Shown here one piece after another: positions 1-10,239 of a DNA stretch of 64,000 bases; within the stretch, counting starts at the first letter, position 1; each line of letters opens with the position of its first letter. Where the stretch lies: contig NC_060887.1 in assembly GCF_014805685.1 (NCBI RefSeq), positions 15,016,463 to 15,080,462 of the forward strand, given 5' to 3'. The notes under the pieces were generated by a model. The model did no database searches, was not told the DNA's origin, and saw nothing but the letters and a program-made list of their open reading frames with translations. A program made the translations under genes and the position numbers. The stretch comes from Silurus meridionalis. Lineage: Eukaryota > Chordata > Actinopteri > Siluriformes > Siluridae.

Positions 1-170
1 AACCGTTGCACCAATCCTCAATATATTGGCAAATAAAATAATTTGTACATTTGTCTTGTATTTCTGCAGAACTGTTTGCTGGTTTACATACCTAATCAGC
101 TCTAATTGTGATGCTTAAATTTGTTGTCACATCAACAAAAATAGGTCTTCCTTTACTTTTAGCTGCTTTA
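1..170. other. AT-rich left flank
   Basis: This stretch lies left of the triplicated block and is not present beside the other two copies. I see no open frame or repeat signature in it. Confidence 0.5.
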
Positions 171-1034
171 TACTATATAAACTATTAAACAGTATAGACA
201 GCGGTTGCTCAATGGGGAAGATGTAAAGATCATCAGCACTACCAAGCTGCCACTGCTGAGCTCTTAAACAAGGCCCTTAACCCTCTATGCAAATAATTTA
301 AATGCATGATGCTCTACATAAGGGAGTCTGCCAAGTGGAGTAAATGCAAAAAAAAATTGTAATGTTAGCAATTAAGAGTACATTTTACATTTTGAGTTAA
401 GATTATGCACTAATATTTAAAGCTCATGAAATCAGAGTGGGAGTTAAGGGTTAGGGTTAGGGCTAGAAATAGGCCATGCAGTTTCAAAGTCTCTTTTTAG
501 GCCATGCAAGTCTTTTTTTTTTTTCATCTTTTATAGTTTTTTTTTTTTTTTTCTTATAGTCATAACAAACTGACAATACCAGTCTGTAATGTTATATTTA
601 TCTTTAAACCTTTGTAATGCTATACAGTTATACTGTTATATTGCACTACACTACACTCACATGCACAATGCTTCCATAAATATAAAGAGAGTGAGTGTGA
701 TGTAGCTGCTGGTGTTGCTGTGCGTCCACCGATAGGTTTTCCATCACACTGATTGCTCGCTGAATTAAAGAAGCTGCTCACTGCACCATCGTCCATCTTT
801 CAGGATGCCAGCAGATGATGAAGCTTCAACCTCTGCTGTGATTTATGAGCTAAACACCACCATGTTCCTGAGAAAAGGAGAAATCATTGAAGGAAAAATT
901 AAAAGGGGATAAAAATTTATGTAGCAGACATTATATAACATTTTCATCCAAATAATATTTAAATTATCATCTTTATTAAAAGGATATACATAGTTGTAAT
1001 ACAATGTAATACATTGTTATTAAATGTAATATGG
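171..1034. repeat. Triplicated block, copy 1 (864 bp)
   Basis: Nearly identical sequence recurs from 6851 and, from its position 376 onward, from 9133. It includes a short telomere-like run (two TTAGGG units near 445-462), long T tracts and a 35-codon open frame. The copy stops abruptly at 1034 where a gypsy LTR begins. In copies 2 and 3 the same point continues into a stretch starting tactgtaaaattataaatg. Identity between copies is very high, so the duplication is recent. Confidence 0.9.
805..912 (+). CDS. 35-codon ORF in triplicated block, copy 1
   Basis: The frame opens with ATG just after a TTTCAG and reads 35 codons (begins MPADDEASTSAVIYEL) to a TAA. The same frame is intact in the other two block copies. 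The TTTCAG could be a splice acceptor, which would make this an exon rather than a free small ORF. I do not recognise the peptide. Near-identity of the surrounding noncoding DNA means conservation among copies is weak evidence of coding. Confidence 0.25.
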   Translation: MPADDEASTSAVIYELNTTMFLRKGEIIEGKIKRG

Positions 1035-1137
1035 TGTCAGGGATCCAGCAGCCACACCCACACCAACCCCTCCAATCACTCCAAGCAGCTCACCAACTTA
1101 CTAATCATCCACACCTGGTCCATATCAGTCACCACAC

Positions 1138-1144
1138 TATAAAG
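1138..1144 (+). promoter_or_regulatory. LTR TATA box
   Basis: TATAAAG sits about 100 bp into the LTR, where the U3/R boundary of a short fish gypsy LTR is expected. Confidence 0.6.
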
Positions 1145-1297
1145 ACCCTGTTTTTCCACATTCCCACCGTCCGTTCTACAGCTTAGGCTTATGAACCTAC
1201 CGGACTGCCCAAAACTACTCAGTTATAGTTGTGTTCCAGCTTACTTGCTTCAGTGTGTTTCGTCTGTGTTTTCTGCCTTGCCCATTTTGCTTTTTTC

Positions 1298-1303
1298 ATT
1301 AAA
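1298..1303 (+). terminator. LTR polyadenylation signal
   Basis: ATTAAA lies about 55 bp before the LTR end, within a T-rich context, consistent with the R/U5 boundary. Confidence 0.5.
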
Positions 1304-1404
1304 GAAAAGCCCTTTTTGGAATTCAATCGGTCTCAGAACATTCTTTGCGCCTGACAGAAGAACGGACCGACACAAAACAAGAGAAAGAACCGCGTTACCT
1401 CAAC

Positions 1405-2298
1405 ATGGAGGACCAGCCCGCTGCTGCGTCTGGTCTCGTGGAGGACCAGCCTGCTGCCATGTCCGAGTTCGTGAGGGAGCTCACCGCCGCGCTCCGGGAG
1501 GCGTTCCGACCGGCGACCGCCAACCAAGCTCCACCACCTTCCGGCGGCCCGATGGCTCTCCGGCGTCTTTTCCGGAGAAGCGGCGGAATGTCATGGATTC
1601 CTGCTCCAGGTTTCCTTTATATCGAGATGCACCCTCACAGCTTCCCGAACGAACGGGCTAAGGTTGCGTTCCTGATCTCGCTGCTCACCGGAAGAGCGCT
1701 AGCATGGGCTAGAGCGCTCTGGAGCGCAGCAAGCCCGGCGCTGACGACATACGCGGCCTTTACGAGACACTTCACCGAGGTCTTTAGCACCGCCCCCGGG
1801 GATACGTCGACTGCCGATCAGCTGCTGAATATCCACCAAGGAAGAGACAGTGTGTCGGGTTACAGCCTCCGCTTCCGCACTCTGGCGGCATCTGCTGGCT
1901 GGAACGAGAAAGCGCTGCTGGCTGTATACAGAAAGGGATTGAATCAGGAGCTCAGGCTGGCAATGGCCACATATGATGATTCTCTGGGGCTTGAGGCTTT
2001 CATCCAGAGATCCATCCGTGTTTCTCAGCACCTGGCGGCCTGCAAATCCCCAGAGGTCGAATCAGTTCCAACTACTGCAGTCTCATCGGCTCCTGAACCT
2101 GAACCCATGCAACTCGGTTCACAGCGGCTGTCTCGTCAGGAAAGGGAGCGTCGGTGGGCGGCTGGAGCTTGCCTCTACTGCGGTGAGGGAGGACATCGTG
2201 TGGCCCAATGTCCTGTAAGGCCTCCTCGTCGGACGGTGAGTACGGTTACGCTTTCTTCTGACATCACTCACCTGTCCACGCCATGGTCACCCTGGTAA
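1405..2298 (+). CDS. gag: Gypsy Gag polyprotein
   Basis: This uninterrupted frame of 297 codons encodes the structural protein that packages the element's RNA. I chose the ATG at 1405 (start MEDQPAAASG); the frame is also open upstream into the LTR without an ATG. The middle has the retrotransposon Gag features seen in fish gypsy elements (a segment beginning RAKVAFLISLLTGRALAWA). Near the C-terminus is one CCHC zinc knuckle, CLYCGEGGHRVAQC. It overlaps the start of the protease frame, which lies in a different frame, so Gag and Pol would need frameshifting or have drifted apart. Length is usual for a fish gypsy Gag. Confidence 0.85.
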   Translation: MEDQPAAASGLVEDQPAAMSEFVRELTAALREAFRPATANQAPPPSGGPMALRRLFRRSGGMSWIPAPGFLYIEMHPHSFPNERAKVAFLISLLTGRALAWARALWSAASPALTTYAAFTRHFTEVFSTAPGDTSTADQLLNIHQGRDSVSGYSLRFRTLAASAGWNEKALLAVYRKGLNQELRLAMATYDDSLGLEAFIQRSIRVSQHLAACKSPEVESVPTTAVSSAPEPEPMQLGSQRLSRQERERRWAAGACLYCGEGGHRVAQCPVRPPRRTVSTVTLSSDITHLSTPWSPW

Positions 2299-2625
2299 CC
2301 CCTGCTCTTTCTCTGTCTGCGGTTGCCCTAGTCGACTCTGGATCCGCGGGGAACTTCATCTCCCAGGCGTGTCTAGAACGCCTCCAGCTACGCCGGCAGA
2401 GGGGATCTCAGGAACTAGCTGTTCAGACCATTCAGGGACGACCCTTGGGAAAAGGCAAGGTGAAGTACTGCGCACCACTTCTTGTCCTCCAAGTCGGGGT
2501 TCTACATCAAGAAGAGATACAACTTCTCATACTGGAGGATTCGACCGTGGATGTGATCCTGGGTCGTCCCTGGTTGGCCAAGCACTCCCCCATATGTTCC
2601 TGGGACCCGTGTGACATCTTGGAGT
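2283..2625 (+). pseudogene. Gypsy aspartic protease domain
   Basis: The frame contains the retropepsin active-site motif as VDSGSAGNFI (around 2330-2360) and the downstream flap-to-helix segment VDVILGRPWL typical of gypsy proteases. The reading frame carries on to 2834, but the similarity to Pol shifts to another frame near 2625, so protease and RT are no longer in one polyprotein. Confidence 0.8.
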
Positions 2626-4150
2626 GGGGCCCCGCCTGCCGGCAGAAGTGTTTACTCCCACTCCCGACTCCCATCCAGAAGACCCTGACCCTGGCAGCTA
2701 CTCAGGTGGAAGGAGCTCCCAGCCTGTTCAGGTGGACGTCCCACAGGAATACCAGGCTTTCTCAGATGTCTTCAGTGAGGAAGCAGCCACTCTGTTGCCC
2801 CCACACCGGCCATGGGACTGCGCCATTGATCTGAAACCGGGGGCCAAACTGCCTAAGGGTCGGGTTTATCCCCTGTCAGCTCCAGAACACCAAGCGATGG
2901 AGAGCTACATCCAACAGGCCCTCCGCCAGGGCTTTATCACCCAGTCCTCCTCCCCGGCAGCTTCTAGCTTCTTTTTTGTGTCAAAGAAGGACGGAGGATT
3001 ACGCCCCTGCATCGACTACAGGGCCCTCAATGCACTGATCTCCCCGCTTCCGTATCCGCTTCCACTGGTCCCCGCAGCTCTAGAAGATCTACGTGAGGCC
3101 CGCATCTTCACCAAGCTGGACCTCCGTAGTGCATACAACCTGGTGCGTATCCGTAAAGGCGATGAATGGAAGACGGCGTTCATTACCCCCTCTGGTCACT
3201 ATGAGTATCGGGTCATGCCGTATGGCCTTTCCATTGCTCCGGCGGTTTTTCAGAATTTCATGAATGAGGTGTTCCGCCCCTTCCTCCATCGGTTTGTGAT
3301 TGTCTACATTGATGACATCCTGGTCTACTCGAGGTCGCTGCAAGAACACCATCAGCACGTCACCCAGATCCTGGCACTGCTTGAAACACCGACTGTATCT
3401 TAACCTCCCTAAGTGTGAGTTCCACCGTTCAGAGATACAGTTCCTGGGTTACGCCATCGACGCAGCAGGCATCAGGATGGATGAGAGGAAGGTGGCTGCC
3501 GTACGGGACTGGCCAGTTCCCGCCTCAATAAAGGAGCTCCAGAGGTTTCTCGGATTCGCAAACTTCTACCGCCGGTTCATTGGAGGCTTCAGCCTGGTTT
3601 CCACTCCACTTACGCCTCTTCTGGGAAAAGCCAAGACCCTCTCCTGGACCCCAGAGGCTCAACGGGCATTTGAGGAGTTGCGCAAGAGGTTCTGTGCCGC
3701 CCACTTTACGCCATCCAGACCCCAGCTCCCGTTTGTCGCCGAGGTAGATGCATCGTCCACAGGCGTAGGGGCCACCCTCTCAGCAGGTGGAACCCCCGCT
3801 GCTCCATCCCTGCGCCTATTTCTCCAAGAAACTGTCCCCGGCCGAACAGAACTATGACATCGAACAGAGAGCTCCTAGCCATCAAGCTGGCCCTGGAGGA
3901 ATGGAGACACTGGTTGGAAGGAGCCGCTCATCCTTTCACAGTAATCACAGATCACAAGAACCTCCAGTACCTCCGTGAAGCCAAGCGACTAAACCCACGA
4001 CAAGCACGGTGGGCTCTCTTCTTCACGCGGTTTAACTTCAGCATTACCTATCGGCCAGGGACAAGGAACTGTAAGGCTGATGCCCTCTCCAGGATCTATG
4101 GGCCCGAGGAACCCGCCGAGCCGGACCCATCCTGCCTCCGGCGCTCATTC
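2626..4150 (+). pseudogene. pol: Gypsy reverse transcriptase and RNase H, frameshifted
   Basis: The RT half (2626-3390) shows [27 protein letters not shown], the MPYGL segment and the catalytic YIDDILVY at about 3304. The frame then shifts near 3390. The connection domain and thumb follow ([28 protein letters not shown]), then RNase H with [26 protein letters not shown] and KADALSRI. Further shifts lie near 3795 and 3865. All main motifs are present, so the damage is small indels rather than large loss. Confidence 0.88.
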
Positions 4151-4805
4151 TGAGCCCCATCGTCTGGGATTTGGACGAGGCTATTCGCACGGCCACACGA
4201 CGAGAACCGGCACCCCCTGGTTGTCCTAGGAACCGAACCTTTGTTCCTCGAGAATGTCAACAGGCCTTACTAAAGGCGGTTCATGAAGTCCCCGGCTCAG
4301 GGCACCCGGGCAGAAGGCAGACTCTACGCCTGGTGCAGGGGCGGTACTGGTGGCCAGGAATGAGCAACACGGTGGCCGAGTTTGTCCGGGCTGTAACATC
4401 TGCGCCATCTCAAAGACTCCTCGGCACTTACCGGTGGGCAAGCTCATCCCCCTGCCTACTCCACAGAGGCCATGGTCACACATCGGCATTGACTTCGTGA
4501 CCGACTTGCCACGGTCGGAGGGCTTTACCTGTATTCTAGTGGTCGTCGACCCGGTTCTCAAAGGCCTGCAGATTTGTTCCTCTCCGAGGCCTCCCACGGC
4601 TCTGGAAACAGCAGAAGCGCTCTTCCACCATGTCTTCCGCAACTTTGGCCTCCCGGAGGAGATAGTATCAGACCGGGCTCTCAGTTCACCTCACATGTCT
4701 GGAGGGCGTTTTCCAGCTGCTGGGAGTGACCGTCAATCTGTCGTCCGCTACCACCCCAGTCCAACGGCCAAACCGAGCGGAAGATCCAAGAGCTGGGAGG
4801 TACTT
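4151..4805 (+). pseudogene. Gypsy integrase, truncated and frameshifted
   Basis: The zinc-binding region is visible as HEVPGSGH followed by CPGCNIC in a neighbouring frame. The core begins at [10 protein letters not shown] with the first catalytic Asp, and the second is in EIVSDRAL. The [10 protein letters not shown] segment with the catalytic Glu is readable around 4760-4790 in yet another frame. The C-terminal domain and everything to the 3' LTR are missing because the RTE LINE is joined here. Confidence 0.82.
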
Positions 4806-6850
4806 GAGGACGATTGTCACCAAGAGGAGGAGAGTGAGGACTGAAAGAAGAATAAGATGGTGGAAACTGAAGGAGGAAGAGTGTAGTGTGAGGTTCAGGG
4901 AAGAGGTCAGAGAGAGGCTCAGTGGTGTTAAGGAGGTGTTGGATGATTGGGCAACTACTGCAGGAGTGATGAGGGAGGCAGCTAGAAAAGTACTTGGTGT
5001 GACATCTGGAAATAGAAAGGAAGACAAGGAGACGTGGTGGTGGAATGAGGAAGTGCAGGAGAGCATAAGGAGAAAGAGGTTGGCAAAACAGAAGTGGGAT
5101 AGACAGAGTGATGAGAAAAGTAGGCAGGAGTACAAGGAGATGCGGCAGCAGGTTAAGAGGGATGTGGCGAAAGCCAAGGAAAAGGCATATGAGGAGCTGT
5201 ATGAGAGGTTGGACACTAAGGAAGGAGAAAAGGATTTGTACCGATTGGCCAGGCAGAGGGACCGAGCTGGAAAGGATGTACTGCAAGTTAGAGCAGTAAA
5301 GGATGGAGAGGGAAATGTGTTGACTAGTGAGGAGAGTGTGTTGAGAAGGTGGAGGGAGTATTTTGAGCAGCTGATGAATGAGGAAAATCAGAGAGAGAGA
5401 AGGTTGGATGATGTGGAGATGGTGAAGCAGGATGTAGATAAGATTAGTAAGGAGGAAGTGAGAGCAGCGATTAAGAGGATGAAGAGTGGAAAGTCGGTTG
5501 GACCAGATGACATACCGTGGAAGCGTGAGATGTTTAGGAGAGATGGCAGTGGGGTTTTGACCAGATTGTTTAACAGGATTTTGGAAGGTGAGAAGATGCC
5601 TGAGGAATGGAGAAAGAGTGTGCTGGTACCGATCTTTAAGCATAAAGGAGATGTGCAGACCTGCAGTAACTACAGGGGTATTAAGTTGATCAGTCACACC
5701 ATGAAGTTATGGGAAAGAGTAGTGGAAGCCAGGCTGAGAGAAGAGGTGACCATCTGTGAGCAACAGTATGGTTTCATGCCGAGGAAGAGCACCACAGATG
5801 CCATATTTGCTTTGAGAATGTTGATGGAGAAGTATAGAGAAGGACAGAAGGAATTGCATTGTGTATTTGTGGATTTAGAGAAGGCGACGACAGGGTGCCA
5901 AGAGAGGAGTTGTGGTACTGTATGAGGAAGTCAGGTGTGTCGGAGAAGTATGTAAGGGTGGTGCAGGACATGTATGAGGACAGTGTGACGGCAGTGAAGT
6001 GTGCAGTAGGTACGACAGACTGGTTTAGAGTGAAGGTTGGACTGCATCAAGGATCGGCCCTGAGCCCTTTCCTGTTTGCAGTGGTGATGGACAGGTTGAC
6101 GGACGAGGTCAGACAGGAGTCTCCTGGACTATGATGTTTGCGGATGATATTGTGATTTGTTGTGAGAGTAGGGAGCAGGTTGAGAAGAGCCTGGAGAGGT
6201 GGAGATATGCACTGGAGAGAAGGGGAATGAAACTCAGTAGGAGTAAGACAGAGTACATGTGTGTGAATGAGAGGGAGGGCAGTGGAGTGGTGCGGTTGCA
6301 GGAGAAGAGCTTCAGAAGGTGGAGGAATTCAGGTACCTGGGTTCAACAGTGCAAAGTAATGGAGAGTGTGTTAGAGAAAATTGAAAGGGAAAGTTTATAG
6401 GACTGTGGTGAGACCTGCGATGTTGTATGGTTTAGAGACAGTGGCATTGAGTAAAAGACAGGAGGTGGAGCTGGAGGTAGCAGAGCTAAAGATGTTGAGG
6501 TTTTCGTTGGGAGTGACGAGGATGGATAAGATTAGAAATGAGTTTATTAGAGGGACAGCGCATGTAGGATGTTTTGGTGACAAGGTGAGGGAGGCGAGAT
6601 TGAGATGGTTTGGACATGTGCAGAGGAGGGACATAAATTATATTGGTAGAAGAATGCTGAGGATGGAGCCACCAGGTAGGAGGAAAAGAGGAAGGCCAAA
6701 AAGGAGGTTCATGGATGTGGTGAGGGAAGACATGCAGGTAGTTGGTGTAAAAGAGGCAGATGTAGAGGACAGGGTGGTGTGGAGACGGATGATCCGCTGT
6801 GGCGACCCCTAATGGGAGCAGCCGAAAGAAGAAGAAGAAGAAGAAGAAGA
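4806..6850 (+). mobile_element. RTE-type non-LTR retrotransposon, 5'-truncated
   Basis: About 2 kb of a LINE lacking the endonuclease half. It ends with a short 3' UTR and a (GAA)n tail (6828-6850), a tail type common in fish RTE elements. It abuts block copy 2 directly. It may have been inserted into the gypsy element or joined to it by template switching. The clade is assigned from remembered RT motifs, not from a tree. Confidence 0.8.
4810..6812 (+). pseudogene. RTE reverse transcriptase, broken
   Basis: The pre-RT part is rich in charged helices (KWDRQSDEKSRQEYKEMRQQ). RT motifs follow: [61 protein letters not shown] and the catalytic FADDIVIC at about 6134. There are frameshifts near 5885 and 6120 and an internal loss near 6370-6385 where the post-RT region resumes as [17 protein letters not shown]. 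The C-terminus RMIRCGDP and its stop at 6812 are intact. The upstream part is fused in frame with gypsy integrase remnants. Confidence 0.8.
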
Positions 6851-7493
6851 TACTATATAAACTATTAAACAGTATAGACAGCGGTTGCTCAATGGGGAAG
6901 ATGTAAAGATCATCAGCACTACCAAGCTGCCACTGCTGAGCTCTTAAACAAGGCCCTTAACCCTCTATGCAAATAATTTAAATGCATGATGCTCTACATA
7001 AGGGAGTCTGCCAAGTGGAGTAAATGCAAAAAAAAATTGTAATGTTAGCAATTAAGAGTACATTTTACATTTTGAGTTAAGATTATGCACTAATATTTAA
7101 AGCTCATGAAATCAGAGTGGGAGCTAAGGGTTAGGGTTAGGGCTAGAAATAGGCCATGCAGTTTCAAAGTCTCTTTTTTTTAGGCCATGCAAGTTTTTTT
7201 TTTTTTTTTTCATCTTTTATAGTTTTTTTTTTTTTTTTCTTATAGTCATAACAAACTGACAATACCAGTCTGTAATGTTATATTTATCTTTAAACCTTTG
7301 TAATGCTATACAGTTATACTGTTATATTGCACTACACTACACTCACATGCACAATGCTTCCATAAATATAAAGAGAGTGAGTGTGATGTAGCCGCTGGTG
7401 TTGCTGTGCGTCCACCCGATAGGTTTTCCATCACACTGATTGCTCGCTGAATTAAAGAAGCTGCTCACTGCACCATCGTCCATCTTTCTGTGG

Positions 7494-7601
7494 ATGCCAG
7501 CAGATGATGAAGCTTCAACCTCTGCTGTGATTTATGAGCTAAACACCACCATGTTCCTGAGAAAAGGAGAAATCATTGAAGGAAAAATTAAAAGGGGATA
7601 A
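7494..7601 (+). CDS. 35-codon ORF in triplicated block, copy 2
   Basis: Same open frame as at 805-912, with identical codons. The bases just upstream differ (TTTCTGTGG instead of TTTCAGG), so the possible splice acceptor is lost in this copy. Function unknown. Confidence 0.2.
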   Translation: MPADDEASTSAVIYELNTTMFLRKGEIIEGKIKRG

Positions 7602-8094
7602 AAATTTATGTAGCAGACATTATATAACATTTTCATCCAAATAATATTTAAATTATCATCTTTATTAAAAGGATATACATAGTTGTAATACAATGTAATA
7701 CATTGTTATTAAATGTAATATGGTTACTGTAAAATTATAAATGTAATATTGATGCTGCATCAACCCAGCCATTAGGGTTGCACAAGCCAGTACACTCTGA
7801 CTTCGAAGATTTACGTAATTTAAAACACTGTAATTACTTTAAAACCTTTACGAGAACATTTTGTTTTCATGCTCTATGTTAAGTTTGGTTTCTCTAATAA
7901 TAAACATAGATTTGCATAAACCATCAATATTGGAATTGAATATTTGAATTGAAAATTTAATATTTAAGAAAATTTGAATATTGTGAAAAAGTTCTATATT
8001 GGAGACTCTTGGTGTAACACTCTAATCAGCTAATTAAACCCAAACACCTGCAAAGGTTTCCTGAGCCTTTAAAAGGTCTTTCAGTCTGGTTCAG

Positions 8095-8584
8095 GCTACA
8101 CAATCATGGGGGAAGACTGCTGACTTGACAGTTGTCCAGAAGAAGATCATTGACACCATGCACATGGAGGGAAAGACACAAAAGGTCATCACTAAAGAAG
8201 CTGGATGTTTACAGAGTGTTGTGTACAAGCACATTAATGGAAAGTTGAATAGAAGGAAAATATTTGGTAGAAAAAGGTGAAATGAAGCCCATTCAAGAAT
8301 TTGGGGGAGATTCACAAAGAGTGGACTGCAGCTGGAGTCAGTGATTCAAAAGCCACAACGCACAGATGTATTTATGGGCTACAACTGATGCACTTTTTGT
8401 GTCAAGCCACTGCTGAACCAGAGACAACATCAGAGGTTGACAAAGGACAAAAAAGACTGGACTATTGCTCAGTGGGCCAAAGTTTTCTTTTCAGATGAAA
8501 GGAAATACATTTTTTATTTCATTTGGAAATCAAGGTCCCAGAGTCTAGAAGAGAGGAGGAGAGGCACAGAGTTGCTTAAGGTCT
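8095..8584 (+). pseudogene. Tc1-like transposase fragment (block copy 2)
   Basis: Disconnected frames show the N-terminal DNA-binding part (VVQKKIIDTMHMEGK) and the start of the catalytic domain (WAKVFFSDERKYIF, where the Asp of SDE is the first DDE residue). Several stops and shifts are present. The remainder of the catalytic domain is missing because another element starts at 8587. This family differs from the better-preserved transposon at 36.7 kb. Confidence 0.6.
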
Positions 8585-8586
8585 AC

Positions 8587-9132
8587 AGGGAGTGCAGAAT
8601 TATTAGGCAAATGAGTATTTTGACCACATCATCCTCGTTATGCATGTTGTCTTACTCCAAGCTGTATAGGCTGGAAAGCCTACTACCAATTAAGCATATT
8701 AGGTGATGTGCATCTCTGTAATGAGAAGGGGTGTGGTCTAATGACATCAACACCCTATATCAGGTGTGCATAATTATTAGGCAAATGAGTATTTTGACCA
8801 CATCATCCTCGTTATGCATGTTGTCTTACTCAAGCTGTATAGGCTGGAAAGCCTACTACCAATTAAGCATATTAGGTGATGTGCATCTCTGTAATGAGAA
8901 GGGGTGTGGTCTAATGACATCAACACCCTATATCAGGTGTGCATAATTATTAGGCAAATGAGTATTTTGACCACATCATCCTCGTTATGCATGTTGTCTT
9001 ACTCAAGCTGTATAGGCTGGAAAGCCTACTACCAATTAAGCATATTAGGTGATGTGCATCTCTGTAATGAGAAGGGGTGTGGTCTAATGACATCAACACC
9101 CTATATCAGGTGTGCATAATTATTAGGCAAAT
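8587..9132 (+). repeat. Tandem triplication of a Tc1-like 5' end (173-174 bp units)
   Basis: The segment starts CAGGGAGTGCAGAATTATTA after a TA dinucleotide, the left end of a widespread fish Tc1/mariner-like element. The next 173-174 bp are then repeated: units begin near 8601, 8775 and 8948, with a partial fourth at 9121. Units are almost identical. Similar 71-codon frames in successive units are only a by-product. The transposase itself is absent. Confidence 0.85.
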
Positions 9133-9268
9133 GAGTACATTTTACATTTTGAGTTAAGATTATGCACTAATATTTAAAGCTCATGAAATCAGAGTGGGAG
9201 CTAAGGGTTAGGGTTAGGGCTAGAAATAGGCCATGCAGTTTCAAAGTCTCTTTTTTAGGCCATGCAAG

Positions 9269-9384
9269 TTTTTTTTTTTTTCATCTTTTATAGTTTTTTT
9301 TTTTTCATCTTTTATAGTTTTTTTTTTTTTCATCTTTTATAGTTTTTTTTTTTTTTTCATCTTTTATAGTTTTTTTTTTTTTTT
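9269..9384. repeat. Tandem T-tract repeat (about 25-bp unit)
   Basis: Four units of a T run followed by TCATCTTTTATAG. Copies 1 and 2 of the block have only one such unit, so the expansion is specific to copy 3. Confidence 0.8.
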
Positions 9385-9637
9385 CTTATAGTCATAACAA
9401 ACTGACAATACCAGTCTGTAATGTTATATTTATCTTTAAACCTTTGTAATGCTATACAGTTATACTGTTATATTGCACTACACTACACTCACATGCACAA
9501 TGCTTCCATAAATATAAAGAGAGTGAGTGTGATGTAGCCGCTGGTGTTGCTGTGCGTCCACCCGATAGGTTTTCCATCACACTGATTGCTCGCTGAATTA
9601 AAGAAGCTGCTCACTGCACCATCGTCCATCTTTCAGG

Positions 9638-9745
9638 ATGCCAGCAGATGATGAAGCTTCAACCTCTGCTGTGATTTATGAGCTAAACACCACCATGTTC
9701 CTGAGAAAAGGAGAAATCATTGAAGGAAAAATTAAAAGGGGATAA
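9638..9745 (+). CDS. 35-codon ORF in triplicated block, copy 3
   Basis: Identical to the frame at 805-912, including the preceding TTTCAG. Function unknown. Confidence 0.22.
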   Translation: MPADDEASTSAVIYELNTTMFLRKGEIIEGKIKRG

Positions 9746-10239
9746 AAATTTATGTAGCAGACATTATATAACATTTTCATCCAAATAATATTTAAATTAT
9801 CATCTTTATTAAAAGGATATACATAGTTGTAATACAATGTAATACATTGTTATTAAATGTAATATGGTTACTGTAAAATTATAAATGTAATATTGATGCT
9901 GCATCAACCCAGCCATTAGGGTTGCACAAGCCAGTACACTCTGACTTCGAAGATTTACGTAATTTAAAACACTGTAATTACTTTAAAACCTTTACGAGAA
10001 CATTTTGTTTTCATGCTCTATGTTAAGTTTGGTTTCTCTAATAATAAACATAGATTTGCATAAACCATCAATATTGGAATTGAATATTTGAATTGAAAAT
10101 TTAATATTTAAGAAAATTTGAATATTGTGAAAAAGTTCTATATTGGTTACTGGTGTAACACTCTAATCAGCTAATTAAACCCAAACACCTGCAAAGGTTT
10201 CCTGAGCCTTTAAAAGGTCTTTCAGTCTGGTTCAGGCTA

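Larger units (their letters stand above)
1035..1356 (+). repeat. 5' LTR of gypsy element (322 bp)
   Basis: It starts TGTCAGG and ends CCTGACA, a perfect 7-bp inverted repeat with the canonical TG...CA ends. It carries a TATAAAG box and an ATTAAA signal at the spacing expected of an LTR. It abuts the end of block copy 1 directly. Only one LTR is present. Confidence 0.85.
1035..4805 (+). mobile_element. Ty3/gypsy LTR retrotransposon, 3'-truncated
   Basis: The order is 5' LTR, gag with a CCHC knuckle, aspartic protease, reverse transcriptase (YIDD), RNase H and integrase, the Ty3/gypsy order. The element is cut inside the integrase core, just after its catalytic-glutamate region, where it joins an RTE LINE. 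There is no 3' LTR. The pol frame is broken at six or more places, so the copy is dead, although gag is open. No TGG-type primer binding site is obvious after the LTR. The right boundary is placed by where LINE-like coding begins and is uncertain by about 20 bp. Confidence 0.9.
6851..8586. repeat. Triplicated block, copy 2
   Basis: Begins exactly at the equivalent of position 171 of copy 1 and continues past the point where the gypsy element cut copy 1. It therefore shows the uninterrupted sequence and extends through a degraded Tc1-like transposase. At 8585-8586 (TA) a different Tc1-like end begins. Confidence 0.88.

Noticed and set aside
444..462. Interstitial telomere or chromosome end
   Set aside because: Only two to three TTAGGG units, copied with the block; too short to mean a telomere.
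1357..1376. Primer binding site after the LTR
   Set aside because: No TGG start or recognisable match to a tRNA 3' end; left unassigned.
4681..5697. 338-codon minus-strand frame
   Set aside because: Antisense shadow of the RTE coding; Leu/Ser-rich with no motif of its own.
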